Counted from the first letter of the stretch, positions 15,958 to 24,933 are shown. The stretch: DNA of 40,083 nucleotides from an uncultured Clostridia bacterium (GCA_946411525.1 CAMKEI010000017.1:1-40083), one strand, 5' to 3'. The notes: generated from the letters alone by a model not told the origin. Translations and numbers: made by a program.

Positions 15958-17445
15958 ATGATGGACAACATCCCTGTCATCAAACTGGGACTCGTCGCTG
16001 TCAGCCGCGACTGTTTTCCCATCGCGCTGAGCGAGAAGCGCCGTGCCGCCATCGCCGCGAAGTGCGGCCAGAAGGATCTTGACTTTGTTGAGATCAAAAC
16101 CACCGTCGAGAATGAAAAAGACATGCTTAAGGCCGTCGAAGAGCTCAACACCGCCGGCTGCAACGCCGCGTGCGTGTTCCTGGGCAACTTCGGTCCGGAA
16201 ACCCCCGAGACCCTGATTGCCGCAAAGTTTGACGGGCCTGTTATGTTTGTGGCCGCTGCCGAAGGCGACGGAGACATGATCAACGGCCGCGGCGACGCTT
16301 ACTGCGGCATGCTGAACTGCTCCTACAACCTGGGCATGCGCCATCTGAAGGGCTACATCCCGGAATATCCCGTCGGCACCGCCGATGAACTGGCTGACAA
16401 GATCGCCGAGTTCATCCCGATCGCCCGCGTCATCGTCGGACTGAAGAACCTGAAGATCATCACCTTCGGGCCCCGTCCCCAGGACTTCTTCGCCTGCAAC
16501 GCCCCCATCAAGGGCCTGTATGAGCTGGGCATCGAAATTGAGGAAAACAGCGAACTGGATCTGCTGGTCAGCTATAAGGAGCATGCAGGCGACAAGCGCA
16601 TTCCCGCCGTGTGCGAAGACATGGCCAAGGAAATGGGCGAAGGCAAGTACTACGCCGATATGCTGGAGCGGATGGCTCAGTTTGAACTGACCCTGCTCGA
16701 CTGGGCGGAAGCCCATAAGGGCGCCCGGAAATATGTGGCCTTTGCCGACAAGTGCTGGCCTGCTTTCCCGTCCCAGTTCGGATTCGAGCCCTGCTACGTC
16801 AACAGTCGTCTTGCTTCCCGCGGCATCCCGGTATCCTGCGAAGTGGACATCTACGGCGCGCTGAGCGAATACATCGGTGCCTGCCTGACCGGCGACGCGG
16901 TAACCCTGCTGGACATCAACAACAGCGTTCCGGAGTATATCTATGATAAGGATATCAAAGGCAAGTTCGACTATACGCTACATGACACCTTCATGGGCTT
17001 CCACTGCGGCAATACCCCCAGCTGCAAGATGTGCGCCGACCGCGCGGTCAAGTACCAGCTGATCCAGCATCGCCTGCTTGAGCCCGAAGGAAGCGAACCG
17101 GACTTCACCCGCGGCACCCTCGAGGGCGACATCGCCGCCGGCCCGATCACTTTCTACCGCCTGCAGTGCGATTCTGAAGGCGACGTTCGCGCCTACCTGG
17201 CCGAAGGCGAAGTGCTGCCCGTAGCCACCCAGTCCTTCGGAGGCATCGGCATCTTCGCCATCAAGGAGATGGGCCGTTTCTACCGCCACGTCCTGGTTCA
17301 GAAGCGTTATCCGCATCACGGCGCCGTTGCGTTCGCACACTGCGGAAAGCTTCTGTTCGAAGTATTTAAGTATCTTGGCGTAAAGGATATCGCCTGGAAC
17401 CAGCCCAAGAACCTGCCCTATCCGACAGAGAATCCCTGGGCGTAA
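15958..17445 (+). CDS. L-fucose/L-arabinose isomerase family protein
   Basis: A cytoplasmic ketol-isomerase-fold protein of 495 residues, shorter than E. coli FucI (about 590) and matching the compact family often annotated as an L-fucose isomerase-like protein. E295 (CEVDIYG) and D319 (LLDIN) are 24 residues apart, the same spacing as the metal ligands E337 and D361 of FucI. H453/H454 (YPHHGAV) are candidates for the His ligand. A conserved-looking CGNTPSCKMC cluster follows at about 350. GAGGAGG lies 9 bases before the ATG; a second ATG follows directly at 15961. Codon bias suggests high expression. No kinase, aldolase, transporter or regulator for a deoxysugar is next to it, so the substrate cannot be inferred from context. 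Confidence 0.8.
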   Translation: MMDNIPVIKLGLVAVSRDCFPIALSEKRRAAIAAKCGQKDLDFVEIKTTVENEKDMLKAVEELNTAGCNAACVFLGNFGPETPETLIAAKFDGPVMFVAAAEGDGDMINGRGDAYCGMLNCSYNLGMRHLKGYIPEYPVGTADELADKIAEFIPIARVIVGLKNLKIITFGPRPQDFFACNAPIKGLYELGIEIEENSELDLLVSYKEHAGDKRIPAVCEDMAKEMGEGKYYADMLERMAQFELTLLDWAEAHKGARKYVAFADKCWPAFPSQFGFEPCYVNSRLASRGIPVSCEVDIYGALSEYIGACLTGDAVTLLDINNSVPEYIYDKDIKGKFDYTLHDTFMGFHCGNTPSCKMCADRAVKYQLIQHRLLEPEGSEPDFTRGTLEGDIAAGPITFYRLQCDSEGDVRAYLAEGEVLPVATQSFGGIGIFAIKEMGRFYRHVLVQKRYPHHGAVAFAHCGKLLFEVFKYLGVKDIAWNQPKNLPYPTENPWA

Positions 17446-17448
17446 TTC

Positions 17449-17494
17449 GCAAATAAAAAGAAGGGCTGCCGCAGCGGCCCTTCTTTTTATTTGC
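17449..17494. terminator. Bidirectional terminator after isomerase-family gene
   Basis: A long stem of about 21 bp, with a GC-rich top (GGGCTGC/GCGGCCC, CGCA loop) and an A/T base (AATAAAAAGAA/TTCTTTTTATT), can work in either direction. Confidence 0.9.
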
Positions 17495-17715
17495 TGTTCA
17501 TCATTCAGGATTTCATCATTGTGTTCGTTCCCCTGCCGTCCGAAAGGATCCTGTCCGGGACAATAAACCGCTAATCCTGTTCACGCGGTGCGTAAGCGCA
17601 ATATTGACCTGTGGATTCTGAATTCCGAATTGGCCTTTGAGTGGGGATTCCGGACTGAAACATGTCATTTTGTCACCAAAACCCCTCATCTTTGTGATTG
17701 TTCCATGGCTAAAGT
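17495..17715. other. Intergenic stretch with nothing recognised
   Basis: No coding frame with a ribosome site and no RNA fold stands out. A weak DnaA-like TGTGGATTC lies near 17610. The MBL-gene promoter follows at 17716. Confidence 0.5.
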
Positions 17716-17744
17716 TTGACAAAAGTGGGAACTGGTGTTACACT
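17716..17744 (+). promoter_or_regulatory. Promoter of MBL-fold gene
   Basis: TTGACA (17716-17721), a 17-base spacer and TACACT (17739-17744) with a TG at 17736 (extended -10). The leader to the GTG start is about 115 bases. Confidence 0.75.
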
Positions 17745-17865
17745 TCTGTTCAGCAACAGCTCGCTGCCTCTCTCTTCAGGCGGCTTTTAGATAGATGATT
17801 TGTTTCGTATCCTTGGTTTTCAGACAAAGGATGCTGTTTGTTCTGCCGTGGAGGTGTACGTCTTC

Positions 17866-18795
17866 GTGGAGCGAAATCTGTTGATTACCCATTATTATCA
17901 CAGCGGTTTTTCCGTCGCGAGCGAACATACGCTGGCTGTCTTCGACTACTGGCGCGGGGAACGCGGGGAACTGACCCCTGATAAACAGCTCACGCCTGAC
18001 CAGCTGAAAAAATACGACAATGTCTTCGTCTTTATCAGCCATGAACATATCGATCATCTCGATCCTGTCGTCTTCTCCTGGAATGAAACAGGAAATGTTT
18101 CCTATATCGTTTCTTCCGACATGCCCGTCGGTACGCGTGGCAAGCGCATGGCTCCGGGAGATACAATTAAGTTCTCGGATGAGCTGACAGTGACTGCCTT
18201 TGACTCAACGGATCTCGGGGTCAGTTTTCTGGCCGACTTCTGCGGTATCCGTATTTTCCACGCCGGAGACCTGAATTTCTGGCACTGGCGGGAAGAATCC
18301 ACCATGCAGGAAATCGAAGAGGCGGATGCGGAATACCGCAAAGCGGTCCAGCCGATCTCAAAGGAAAAGATCGACGTGGCGTTCTTTCCGGTGGATCCGC
18401 GGCAGGGAACAATGTATGAAGCAGGGGCCAATTATTTCATCCTGGCCGTCAAACCGCGGATCCTGATTCCGATGCATTATTTCCATCGGACGGATACGGC
18501 TGTGGATTACGCCCGCACAGCCAGCTGCCGCACCACAGAGGTGATCGCCCTCCCCGGTTACGGCGACCGGCTGCAGATTCGGATGGACGAGGATCTTTAT
18601 CTGAATGTATCCTTCCCCTCCATAGATACTCCGGAGAATGGGGAGGCCGAAGAGACCGGATCAGTCTCCGGTGAAGGATCTGGGCTTCCCCCGGACGAAG
18701 GGGAAACGATGCTGTCAGAAGACGATCCGTTCCTCGAAAGCGATCTCCCTGTTTCCTCCCTGGCGGATGACGAGCCTGCCGCTCCTGAAACATAA
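17866..18795 (+). CDS. Metallo-beta-lactamase-fold hydrolase with acidic C-terminal tail
   Basis: I choose the GTG at 17866 because GGAGGTG (17850-17856) lies 9 bases ahead and the protein then opens as MERNLLITHYYHSGFSV, typical of small MBL-fold hydrolases. An in-frame TTG at 17800 lacks a site. The 309-residue protein carries HEHIDH at 59-64 (the HxHxDH zinc motif), then HAGD and IPMHYFH as further metal-binding positions. The core ends near residue 250. It is followed by about 58 residues rich in Glu, Asp, Ser and Pro with no predicted structure, unusual for the family. The substrate is unknown. The gene is monocistronic, convergent with addA, with a shared terminator and DnaA boxes starting 2 bases after its stop. 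Confidence 0.8.
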   Translation: MERNLLITHYYHSGFSVASEHTLAVFDYWRGERGELTPDKQLTPDQLKKYDNVFVFISHEHIDHLDPVVFSWNETGNVSYIVSSDMPVGTRGKRMAPGDTIKFSDELTVTAFDSTDLGVSFLADFCGIRIFHAGDLNFWHWREESTMQEIEEADAEYRKAVQPISKEKIDVAFFPVDPRQGTMYEAGANYFILAVKPRILIPMHYFHRTDTAVDYARTASCRTTEVIALPGYGDRLQIRMDEDLYLNVSFPSIDTPENGEAEETGSVSGEGSGLPPDEGETMLSEDDPFLESDLPVSSLADDEPAAPET

Positions 18796-18796
18796 T

Positions 18797-18952
18797 CCAT
18801 CCACAGGCAGGCTTAATTTCCACAGGTTATCCACAGTTTTTCACCTGATTCGCAAAGAAGAAGCCGACCCGCGCAAGCGTTGAATTATCTTGCTTTCGCG
18901 GATCGGCTTTCTGTAAATACCGAAATCTCAAGGCCTCACAGGCTGTGGATAA
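18797..18952. other. DnaA-box cluster at the addA/MBL convergent gap
   Basis: Perfect DnaA boxes TTATCCACA lie at 18827-18835 (plus) and 18952-18944 (minus). Weaker 7/9 matches lie at 18797-18805 and 18816-18824. Further boxes continue into the 3' end of addA: a perfect one at 19092-19100, 8/9 matches at 19785-19793 and 19851-19859, and 7/9 matches at 19774-19782 and 19930-19922. This density near dnaN, recF and a parS site suggests an origin part or a DnaA-titration site. No obvious AT-rich unwinding element is seen beside it. Confidence 0.6.
18859..18911. terminator. Bidirectional terminator between MBL gene and addA
   Basis: GAAGCCGACCCGCG pairs with CGCGGATCGGCTTT (one mismatch and one G-T), with an inner CAAG/CTTG, between convergent genes. 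A and T runs flank the outer stem. Confidence 0.7.
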
Positions 18953-19051
18953 TCTGTTTGTTGTTCTGGTCACAATTCTGACCATGCCCGGCACCTGTTT
19001 CAGCCCTTCCGCCCTTGTTCCGTATGGGGAAATCCGCTCCTATTGATCTGA

Positions 19052-22000
19052 TCAGTTTTTGCCCTGAAAAGGACTGTCAACCCGGACAGCTTTATCCACA
19101 GACAGTGCATAAAGCCAGCTTTCCGTAACCGGCCTCCCGGTCAGCTCCCGCAGCGCTGCGGCATACCATTCCAGCTGGGGACGGTATTCCTCCACAAAAG
19201 CCCCCATATCCCGGATCCTGTCGGTCTTATAGTCCAGCAGAATCCAGCCGTCTCCTTCCCGGAAGGCACAGTCGATCATACCTTGCAGAATCATTCCCCG
19301 ATCCTTCAGATACAGGTTGAAATCCCACTCTCGATGCACCTCCGGACTGTGCAGCATCCGCTGCCCGATATCCGAGGCAAAAAACCGTGCCGCTGCCTCC
19401 GGTCGGATCCATTCTCCTTCCTCCGGTGTGAATACCTGCTCCTCCACCATGCTGTCCCGCATGGCGGCCAGTGTATTCACATCCTCGCCGCCGCTCCGGA
19501 CAGTATCCAGATCCGCCAGTGAGAGGAAACGGTGAATGACCGTACCCCGGGCAGCCCCGTCCGCTTCCTTTGCCGGGATCATGAAAACCGGCAGGCTGCC
19601 TGCCTGATACCGCTTCATCGCACGTTCCACATAGTCCGGTGTCCGCTTTTCTTCCGGAGTCTGTTCCGCCTCTTCCGGGAATATCCGGTTACGCGCATTC
19701 CGAAGCAGGGCGGTCACGGATATTTTTTTCAGGGTGTTCTCCGTCTGTTCCGGTTTATTTTCCGTTGAAACAGTCTTCCACAGATCATCCACAGAAGGCG
19801 CGGAAAGCACGGTTTCAACCCATGGCTGCAGGTTGTGAATTGTATTCCGGTTTTCCACAGTTTTCTGTTGAATACTATCAAAGATCGTTATTTTCCAAGG
19901 CCTTGAAGCCTGTGTAAAGGTTGTGGATTTCTTTTCTTCATCCAGCAGTGCAGGCATCACACAATCCATGTAATCTGAAGCAGCAAGCGTCCGGTGATCA
20001 CCCGGCGGCATATGCCAGATCGCGCGGTCTGTTTCCGTTCCCACGAGAAACAGTTTTTCCTGTGCCCGGGTCACCGCCACATACAGCAGACAGATCCGTT
20101 CTGCTTTTACGTCATGGTTCTTCTTCCACTCGAAAATCTCATCCGCCGCAGTGCTGCGTGACAGACGCCATTCCGGCACTTTGTAACGCAGGCAGAGTCC
20201 CAGTTCCTCATCCAGCCGGACCGGTCCGCCCGGTTTTCCCTTCAGGCCTTTATCCAGATCCAGGCAGAATACCACCGGGAACTGCAGTCCTTTGGACTTA
20301 TGCATCGTCATAATCCGGACCAGATCATCCTCGCTTCCCAGGGACGACGCTGCCTGCATCTCTCCGCCGGAAGCCTGTTCCGACAGGAAATCCAGGAATT
20401 CACAGAGAACACATATCCCCCGATCCGCAGCACGATCCGCCTGCAGGCAGACCGCACGCAGGTTCTTTTGCGCGGCGTTTCCGTCATCCTTCGCCCCGAA
20501 AAAAGAGGAGATCGCGCTGTCTTCCAGCAGATACCAGAGAAAATCCGCAAGATGTACCCGTACGGACTGAAATCGCCATTCTTCAATCCGATTCTTTGCC
20601 TGCCTGCATTTCTGTCCAAGCGGGCTGTTTTCATCAGCAGCCGAATCGAACGCCTGCCAGAAGGGAACGCCGGTACCCGTGTTTTTCAGGCGGATCAGGC
20701 TCAATTCCTCTTCAGTAAAGAAAAAGGGCGGATTGACCAGCGTCGTCAGCAGCGGCAGATCCAGGTGGGGGTTGTCCAGCAGCATCAGCAGGTTTCGGAA
20801 GGCTTCCACTTCCGGCTGATCGAAGAATCCGCCCCTGCCATCAAAGAATACCGGAATACCCTGAGCTTTCAGCAGTTCCGTAAGCTTTGGACCGTCCGTG
20901 CTGACTTCCGGCATCAGGATGACAATATCCCTGTATTTGTACCTCTCCTGCTCAACCAGTTCACGGATTCTCCCGGCGGTATGTGCAGCAATCGTTTCCA
21001 GCCGGGTCATACCTTCTCCGGTTTGCAGCAGATCCACATTCACGGGGACATATCCAGGGCAGTCCGTTCGTCCCTGTTTCAGTTCGTCTGCTGGAGTATA
21101 GTCGATCTCCGCCGCTTCCTGTCGCATTACATCCCGAAAAATCGTATTGGCAGTTTCCAGGATTTCCGGTCGGGAACGAAAGTTTTCCTGCAGGAAAATA
21201 CACTCTCCCGCGTCCGGTCCTTCTGCTCCGATCCTTGCCTGGAACAGCTTTGGATTTGCCAGGCGGAACCGGTAAATACTCTGTTTCACATCTCCCACCA
21301 TGAACAGGGTGTTTTCTTCCCCGGCCAGCGCCTGGATCAGGGCGTCCTGTACAGAAGACACATCCTGACATTCATCCACAAAGATCCGCTGATACCGGCT
21401 GCGTACGGAAGTACGGCAATTCTCATTGCCGAGGATTGCCAGCGCCTTGTGTTCGAGGTCGGTAAAGTCCAGCGCGCAAACACGCGCCTTATTCTTTTCA
21501 TATGCAATGTGCGTTTCTTCCGTGATTTTTCTCAGGCCGCGCAGGCTGTTTCGGATCTGTGTGAATTCCTTCATCGTCTGCGCCTGATCAGCTCCGATCC
21601 ACACAAGGATGCTCCCAGCGACTTCCTTCAGCTGTTTCCGCAGTGCCTGATACCGATCCCGCCAATCGGCTTCCCGGACTGTCAGATTACGCAGAGCCGG
21701 AAGCCTGGCAAAATCACCCGTCAGCTCTTCCGGTTGAACCGCCTCATTGACCATCCAGCGCCGCAGGGCGTCCGCGAGCGCCTGATCCTTTTTCCAGGTC
21801 TCCCGGTAGGCGTCCTGTTTCTCATATTCTTCAAACATATCCGCCTGCCGCCGCAGGATGACCTGCATCGTCAGGATTTTCTCGTTCATCATCCGTGAAA
21901 CTGTCCTGAACCAGGGATGATCCCGGTTCAGATCCAACGGCACGCTCTCCGACTTCGCTGCAAGCCACTCAAACGGCTCCGGAAGGCTCATAATAAATCG

Positions 22001-22501
22001 CCAGACTTCAGAAACGATGTTCAGGACACCTGCCGGTTCATACTGGCGGATAAAAGACAGATAATCCGGATCTTCCCGGTTCCGCAGTTCGTTGCACGCC
22101 TGGCGGAACGCGTCGGCAAAAAGCTGCTCCCGCTGGGCTCCGGTACAGATCTGGAAAAACGGATCCACCCCTGCAATCTGGAATTCCTGACGGATCAGGT
22201 GCTGACAGAAAGCATGAATTGTACAGATCTCCATCGCTCCTGCTTTTTCGGCGGCTGCCGCGATTGCAGGATCCTTCCGCTCCGATAACAGTCGATTGCG
22301 TATTTTTTCCCTCATTTCCGCGGCCGCCGCGTTTGTAAATGTGATCACCAAAAAGGAAAAAGGATCCGCCCCTTCCCGAATCAGACGGGCGATCCGTTCA
22401 ATCATTACAGCGGTTTTCCCGCTGCCGGCGGCCGCGGAACAGATAAGCCTTCCCGCGGAGGAATCTATGACTTTCTGCTGGTCATTCGTCCATTGCGGCA
22501 T
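19052..22501 (-). CDS. addA: ATP-dependent helicase/nuclease subunit A (AddA)
   Basis: AddA is the helicase-nuclease subunit of the Firmicute AddAB double-strand-break resection complex. The start is the ATG at 22501 (MPQWTNDQQ), with AAGGAGA about 8 bases upstream; the frame runs on to 22621 but crosses the parS site. The protein has 1149 residues, slightly shorter than B. subtilis AddA (about 1230). Walker A AAAGSGKT is at 23-30. The UvrD-type motifs include VDECQDVSSVQ, GDVKQSIYRFR and TMHKSKGLQFPVVF, and LLYVAVTRAQEKL precedes the end. The C-terminal RecB-type nuclease motif LLDYKTD is at about 1088-1094. addB, usually adjacent, is not in the window. The gene follows dnaN-recF on the same strand, across 131 bases that carry parS. 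Confidence 0.93.
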   Translation of the reverse strand: MPQWTNDQQKVIDSSAGRLICSAAAGSGKTAVMIERIARLIREGADPFSFLVITFTNAAAAEMREKIRNRLLSERKDPAIAAAAEKAGAMEICTIHAFCQHLIRQEFQIAGVDPFFQICTGAQREQLFADAFRQACNELRNREDPDYLSFIRQYEPAGVLNIVSEVWRFIMSLPEPFEWLAAKSESVPLDLNRDHPWFRTVSRMMNEKILTMQVILRRQADMFEEYEKQDAYRETWKKDQALADALRRWMVNEAVQPEELTGDFARLPALRNLTVREADWRDRYQALRKQLKEVAGSILVWIGADQAQTMKEFTQIRNSLRGLRKITEETHIAYEKNKARVCALDFTDLEHKALAILGNENCRTSVRSRYQRIFVDECQDVSSVQDALIQALAGEENTLFMVGDVKQSIYRFRLANPKLFQARIGAEGPDAGECIFLQENFRSRPEILETANTIFRDVMRQEAAEIDYTPADELKQGRTDCPGYVPVNVDLLQTGEGMTRLETIAAHTAGRIRELVEQERYKYRDIVILMPEVSTDGPKLTELLKAQGIPVFFDGRGGFFDQPEVEAFRNLLMLLDNPHLDLPLLTTLVNPPFFFTEEELSLIRLKNTGTGVPFWQAFDSAADENSPLGQKCRQAKNRIEEWRFQSVRVHLADFLWYLLEDSAISSFFGAKDDGNAAQKNLRAVCLQADRAADRGICVLCEFLDFLSEQASGGEMQAASSLGSEDDLVRIMTMHKSKGLQFPVVFCLDLDKGLKGKPGGPVRLDEELGLCLRYKVPEWRLSRSTAADEIFEWKKNHDVKAERICLLYVAVTRAQEKLFLVGTETDRAIWHMPPGDHRTLAASDYMDCVMPALLDEEKKSTTFTQASRPWKITIFDSIQQKTVENRNTIHNLQPWVETVLSAPSVDDLWKTVSTENKPEQTENTLKKISVTALLRNARNRIFPEEAEQTPEEKRTPDYVERAMKRYQAGSLPVFMIPAKEADGAARGTVIHRFLSLADLDTVRSGGEDVNTLAAMRDSMVEEQVFTPEEGEWIRPEAAARFFASDIGQRMLHSPEVHREWDFNLYLKDRGMILQGMIDCAFREGDGWILLDYKTDRIRDMGAFVEEYRPQLEWYAAALRELTGRPVTESWLYALSVDKAVRVDSPFQGKN

Positions 22502-22528
22502 AAGGGATTCTCCTTGTTTCTTCAGAAA

Positions 22529-22544
22529 TGTTTCACGTGAAACA
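22529..22544. other. parS centromere-like site
   Basis: TGTTTCACGTGAAACA matches the bacterial parS consensus at all 16 positions. It sits inside a perfect 26-bp palindrome (22524-22549) in the recF-addA gap. ParB (Spo0J) binds such sites, which cluster around the replication origin. parA and parB are not in the window. Confidence 0.92.
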
Positions 22545-22632
22545 TTTCTAAATTTCTTTATTCTTTGCCCAGAATACTGCAATCTGATTGGACAGTTGTT
22601 TTTGGTTCCCATCCTGAGCAATGTCCGGAATC

Positions 22633-23748
22633 CTATCTGTTTTCATCCACATATGCTTCTCCTGCCTCAGCGGATACTTTCCAGATCTTCTGCACTTTCC
22701 CGCAATCCACATCATCCCGGTCGGTGCAGGTGATAAATGTTTGGAAATCCCGGATTTCTCTGATCAGGCAGGCCCGGCGTTTCCGGTCAAGCTCACTCAT
22801 AACGTCATCCAGCAGGAGTACCGGTTCTTCCCCGCTCAAATCCCGCAAAATCTTCATCTGGGACAATTTCATGCTCAGCGCGGCTGTCCGGATCTGTCCC
22901 TGGCTGGCAAATTGCTTCATCTGGTTTTTATTCATTGTCAGGATCAGGTCATCCCGGTGAGGTCCTACGGACGTCAGTCCCATCCTGATATCGTCTTCCC
23001 GGTTTTCCCGGTATAGCCTGCGCAGCGTCTCAGCGATATCGTCATCTTCCTTTACCGAGGAATGATAAGCAACACAAAACATTTCGTCTGTATCGGAAAT
23101 CCGCTGGTAGGTCTCTGCCGCAATATCTGACAGAAATGAGACGATCTTACGCCGTTCCCGGATGATAACTGCTGCAGGTTCCGCCATGGTATCCTCAAAA
23201 GCAGTCAGAATTGCCGGACTCCCGGTCCCGTTTGTCCGAAGATTCCGCAGCGCAGCGTTGCGCTGGTCCATGCCTGTCCTGTACTGCTGCAGCGCGACAA
23301 AGTACCCGCGGCTGATCTGGCTGATCATCATATCCAGATACCTTCTGCGAATTGAAGGTCCGTCTTTGATGAGCCCGAGATCCTCCGGTGAAAAAATCAC
23401 ACAGCGAAGGCATCCCATCATATCGGAAAATTTTGCGATTTTTTTCTGATCAATCTGAATCGTTTTTTTCTGGATTTCCTCCGGATGAAACCGTACGCTT
23501 ATCTCCCGCCGGCCTAGCAAATTCTGAATGGAAACAGAAGTAAAAGCAAACGCTTCTCCGTTTTTTACCACATTGGCGTCATTGGTAATCCGGTGGGAAC
23601 GGCCGAGCGAACAATAATGAACCGCTTCGAGCAGGTTCGTCTTGCCGGATCCGTTTCGGCCGTAAAAGAGGTTAACGCCAGGGTGCGGACAGAGCGTAAG
23701 CTCCCGGTAATTCCTGAAGTTTTTCAGTTTCAGTTCTTCAATCTGCAT
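22633..23748 (-). CDS. recF: DNA replication and repair protein RecF
   Basis: RecF is an SMC-like ATPase that, with RecO and RecR, loads RecA at single-strand gaps. The protein has 371 residues, the usual length. The N-terminus reads MQIEELKLKNFRNY with Walker A GRNGSGKT at 30-37. The ABC signature region lies near QFASQGQIRTAALSMKL, and Walker B is VLLLDDVMSELD near the C-terminus. It follows dnaN by 69 bases on the same strand, as in the classic dnaA-dnaN-recF-gyrB order. Here addA takes the next place and no gyrB follows. Confidence 0.96.
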   Translation of the reverse strand: MQIEELKLKNFRNYRELTLCPHPGVNLFYGRNGSGKTNLLEAVHYCSLGRSHRITNDANVVKNGEAFAFTSVSIQNLLGRREISVRFHPEEIQKKTIQIDQKKIAKFSDMMGCLRCVIFSPEDLGLIKDGPSIRRRYLDMMISQISRGYFVALQQYRTGMDQRNAALRNLRTNGTGSPAILTAFEDTMAEPAAVIIRERRKIVSFLSDIAAETYQRISDTDEMFCVAYHSSVKEDDDIAETLRRLYRENREDDIRMGLTSVGPHRDDLILTMNKNQMKQFASQGQIRTAALSMKLSQMKILRDLSGEEPVLLLDDVMSELDRKRRACLIREIRDFQTFITCTDRDDVDCGKVQKIWKVSAEAGEAYVDENR

Positions 23749-23762
23749 TTTTGTCCGAAACA

Positions 23763-23799
23763 GAAAACGGCTGCATCCGGAAAGCGGACGGCCGTTTTC
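23763..23799. terminator. Hairpin between dnaN and recF
   Basis: A perfect 9-bp GAAAACGGC/GCCGTTTTC stem has an inner TCCG/CGGA. A T-rich tail lies on the plus side; on the minus (transcribed) side only TGTTTC follows. It may act as a partial attenuator or RNA processing site between dnaN and recF. Confidence 0.5.
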
Positions 23800-23817
23800 T
23801 TCTTTTTCCTTAATTGT

Positions 23818-24933
23818 TCATTGGAAGACCCGGACCGGAAGAATCAGGTATAGATAATCATTTCCTGTCTGCGGCACAACCACACACGGGCTGACGCTGG
23901 AATTGAACTTCATGCACAGTTCCTCGTCCGGTACATTGCGGATCACATCTGTGATATACCGTGCGTTGAAAGCTATATCGATCGGATCACCGTTCAGTGA
24001 AGCTTCCATCTCTTCCTCCACATCGCCCAGTTCAGCGTTTGAGGAAATCCTGAGAATATCGTTTTTAAAACTCATTTTTATCAGGTTGTTCTTTCCTTCC
24101 CTTGCCATCAGGCTTGCACGGTCGATGGCATCCTGAACGCTGCTTTTCTGTGCCAGTGCTTCAGTCCTGAAATCTGACGGCAGAATCCGCCGGTAATCAA
24201 TATACTCTCCCGCCAGCAGAACGCTGGAAAGACGGATATTTCCAAAAGTACACTGCATTCTTCCCTTGTCTATCAGCAGAGAACAGAAAGCGTCGTCATC
24301 CGGCAGGATTTTTGTCAGTTCGTTCAGCACCTTTCCGGGAATCACAGCGCTTACCATATCCACACCGGAGGGCAGTTCAAATGGCTGAAAAAGCTTGTAC
24401 ATCGCAAGACGGAAACCGTCCAGTGCAACCAGACGCGCTTCGCTGCGGTTAACTTCCAGCAGACTGCCTGTCAGGATCTGGCGGCTTTCATCCGTCGCAA
24501 TTGCAAAAACGACATGGGAAATCATCTCTTTCAGCTTATTCTGCTGAATTTTGACCTTTGATCCGCTCTTCATCGGATTGATCTCCGGATACTCCGCCGG
24601 GTTCATTACTGCCAGTGAACTCCGGTTTTTCATGCACCGGATTGTTGCAGAACGGTGGTCCTGTTCTGTGATTGTAACTGTTCCTGCAGGCATTTTGCGG
24701 ATCATCTCGGCAAAGATTCTGCCCGGCAGTACCGTCTGGCCTTCCTCCTGTACGGAAGCGGCATTGGTATACTCGATTGTCATGGATCCGTCAGAGCAGG
24801 TCATCAGGATACGGTTTTCCTCAGCGGAAATCAGAACGCCTTCCAGAATCTGCTTGGCTGGACGGGAGGACAGTGCCCGTGTGACGATATTCAGTCCTTC
24901 GAGCAGGTCCTGGGAATTCATGGATAGGATCAT
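23818..24933 (-). CDS. dnaN: DNA polymerase III beta subunit (sliding clamp)
   Basis: DnaN dimerises into the ring that tethers DNA polymerase III to DNA. The protein has 371 residues and three repeats of the clamp fold. Typical segments are the start MILSMNSQDLLEGLNIVTRALSS, LPGRIFAEMIRKMP, the second-domain VVFAIATDESRQILTGSLLEV, and the C-terminal YLYLILPVRV. The ATG has AGAGGT 9 bases upstream. It is the first gene of a dnaN-recF(-addA) run with its own promoter at 24999-25027. dnaA, normally directly upstream, is replaced by pgsA-rimO across a 348-base gap with DnaA-like boxes. Confidence 0.97.
   Translation of the reverse strand: MILSMNSQDLLEGLNIVTRALSSRPAKQILEGVLISAEENRILMTCSDGSMTIEYTNAASVQEEGQTVLPGRIFAEMIRKMPAGTVTITEQDHRSATIRCMKNRSSLAVMNPAEYPEINPMKSGSKVKIQQNKLKEMISHVVFAIATDESRQILTGSLLEVNRSEARLVALDGFRLAMYKLFQPFELPSGVDMVSAVIPGKVLNELTKILPDDDAFCSLLIDKGRMQCTFGNIRLSSVLLAGEYIDYRRILPSDFRTEALAQKSSVQDAIDRASLMAREGKNNLIKMSFKNDILRISSNAELGDVEEEMEASLNGDPIDIAFNARYITDVIRNVPDEELCMKFNSSVSPCVVVPQTGNDYLYLILPVRVFQ

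Noticed and set aside
20300-21898. 532-codon plus-strand frame over addA
   Set aside because: Antisense to addA motifs, with no ribosome site and no domain sense.
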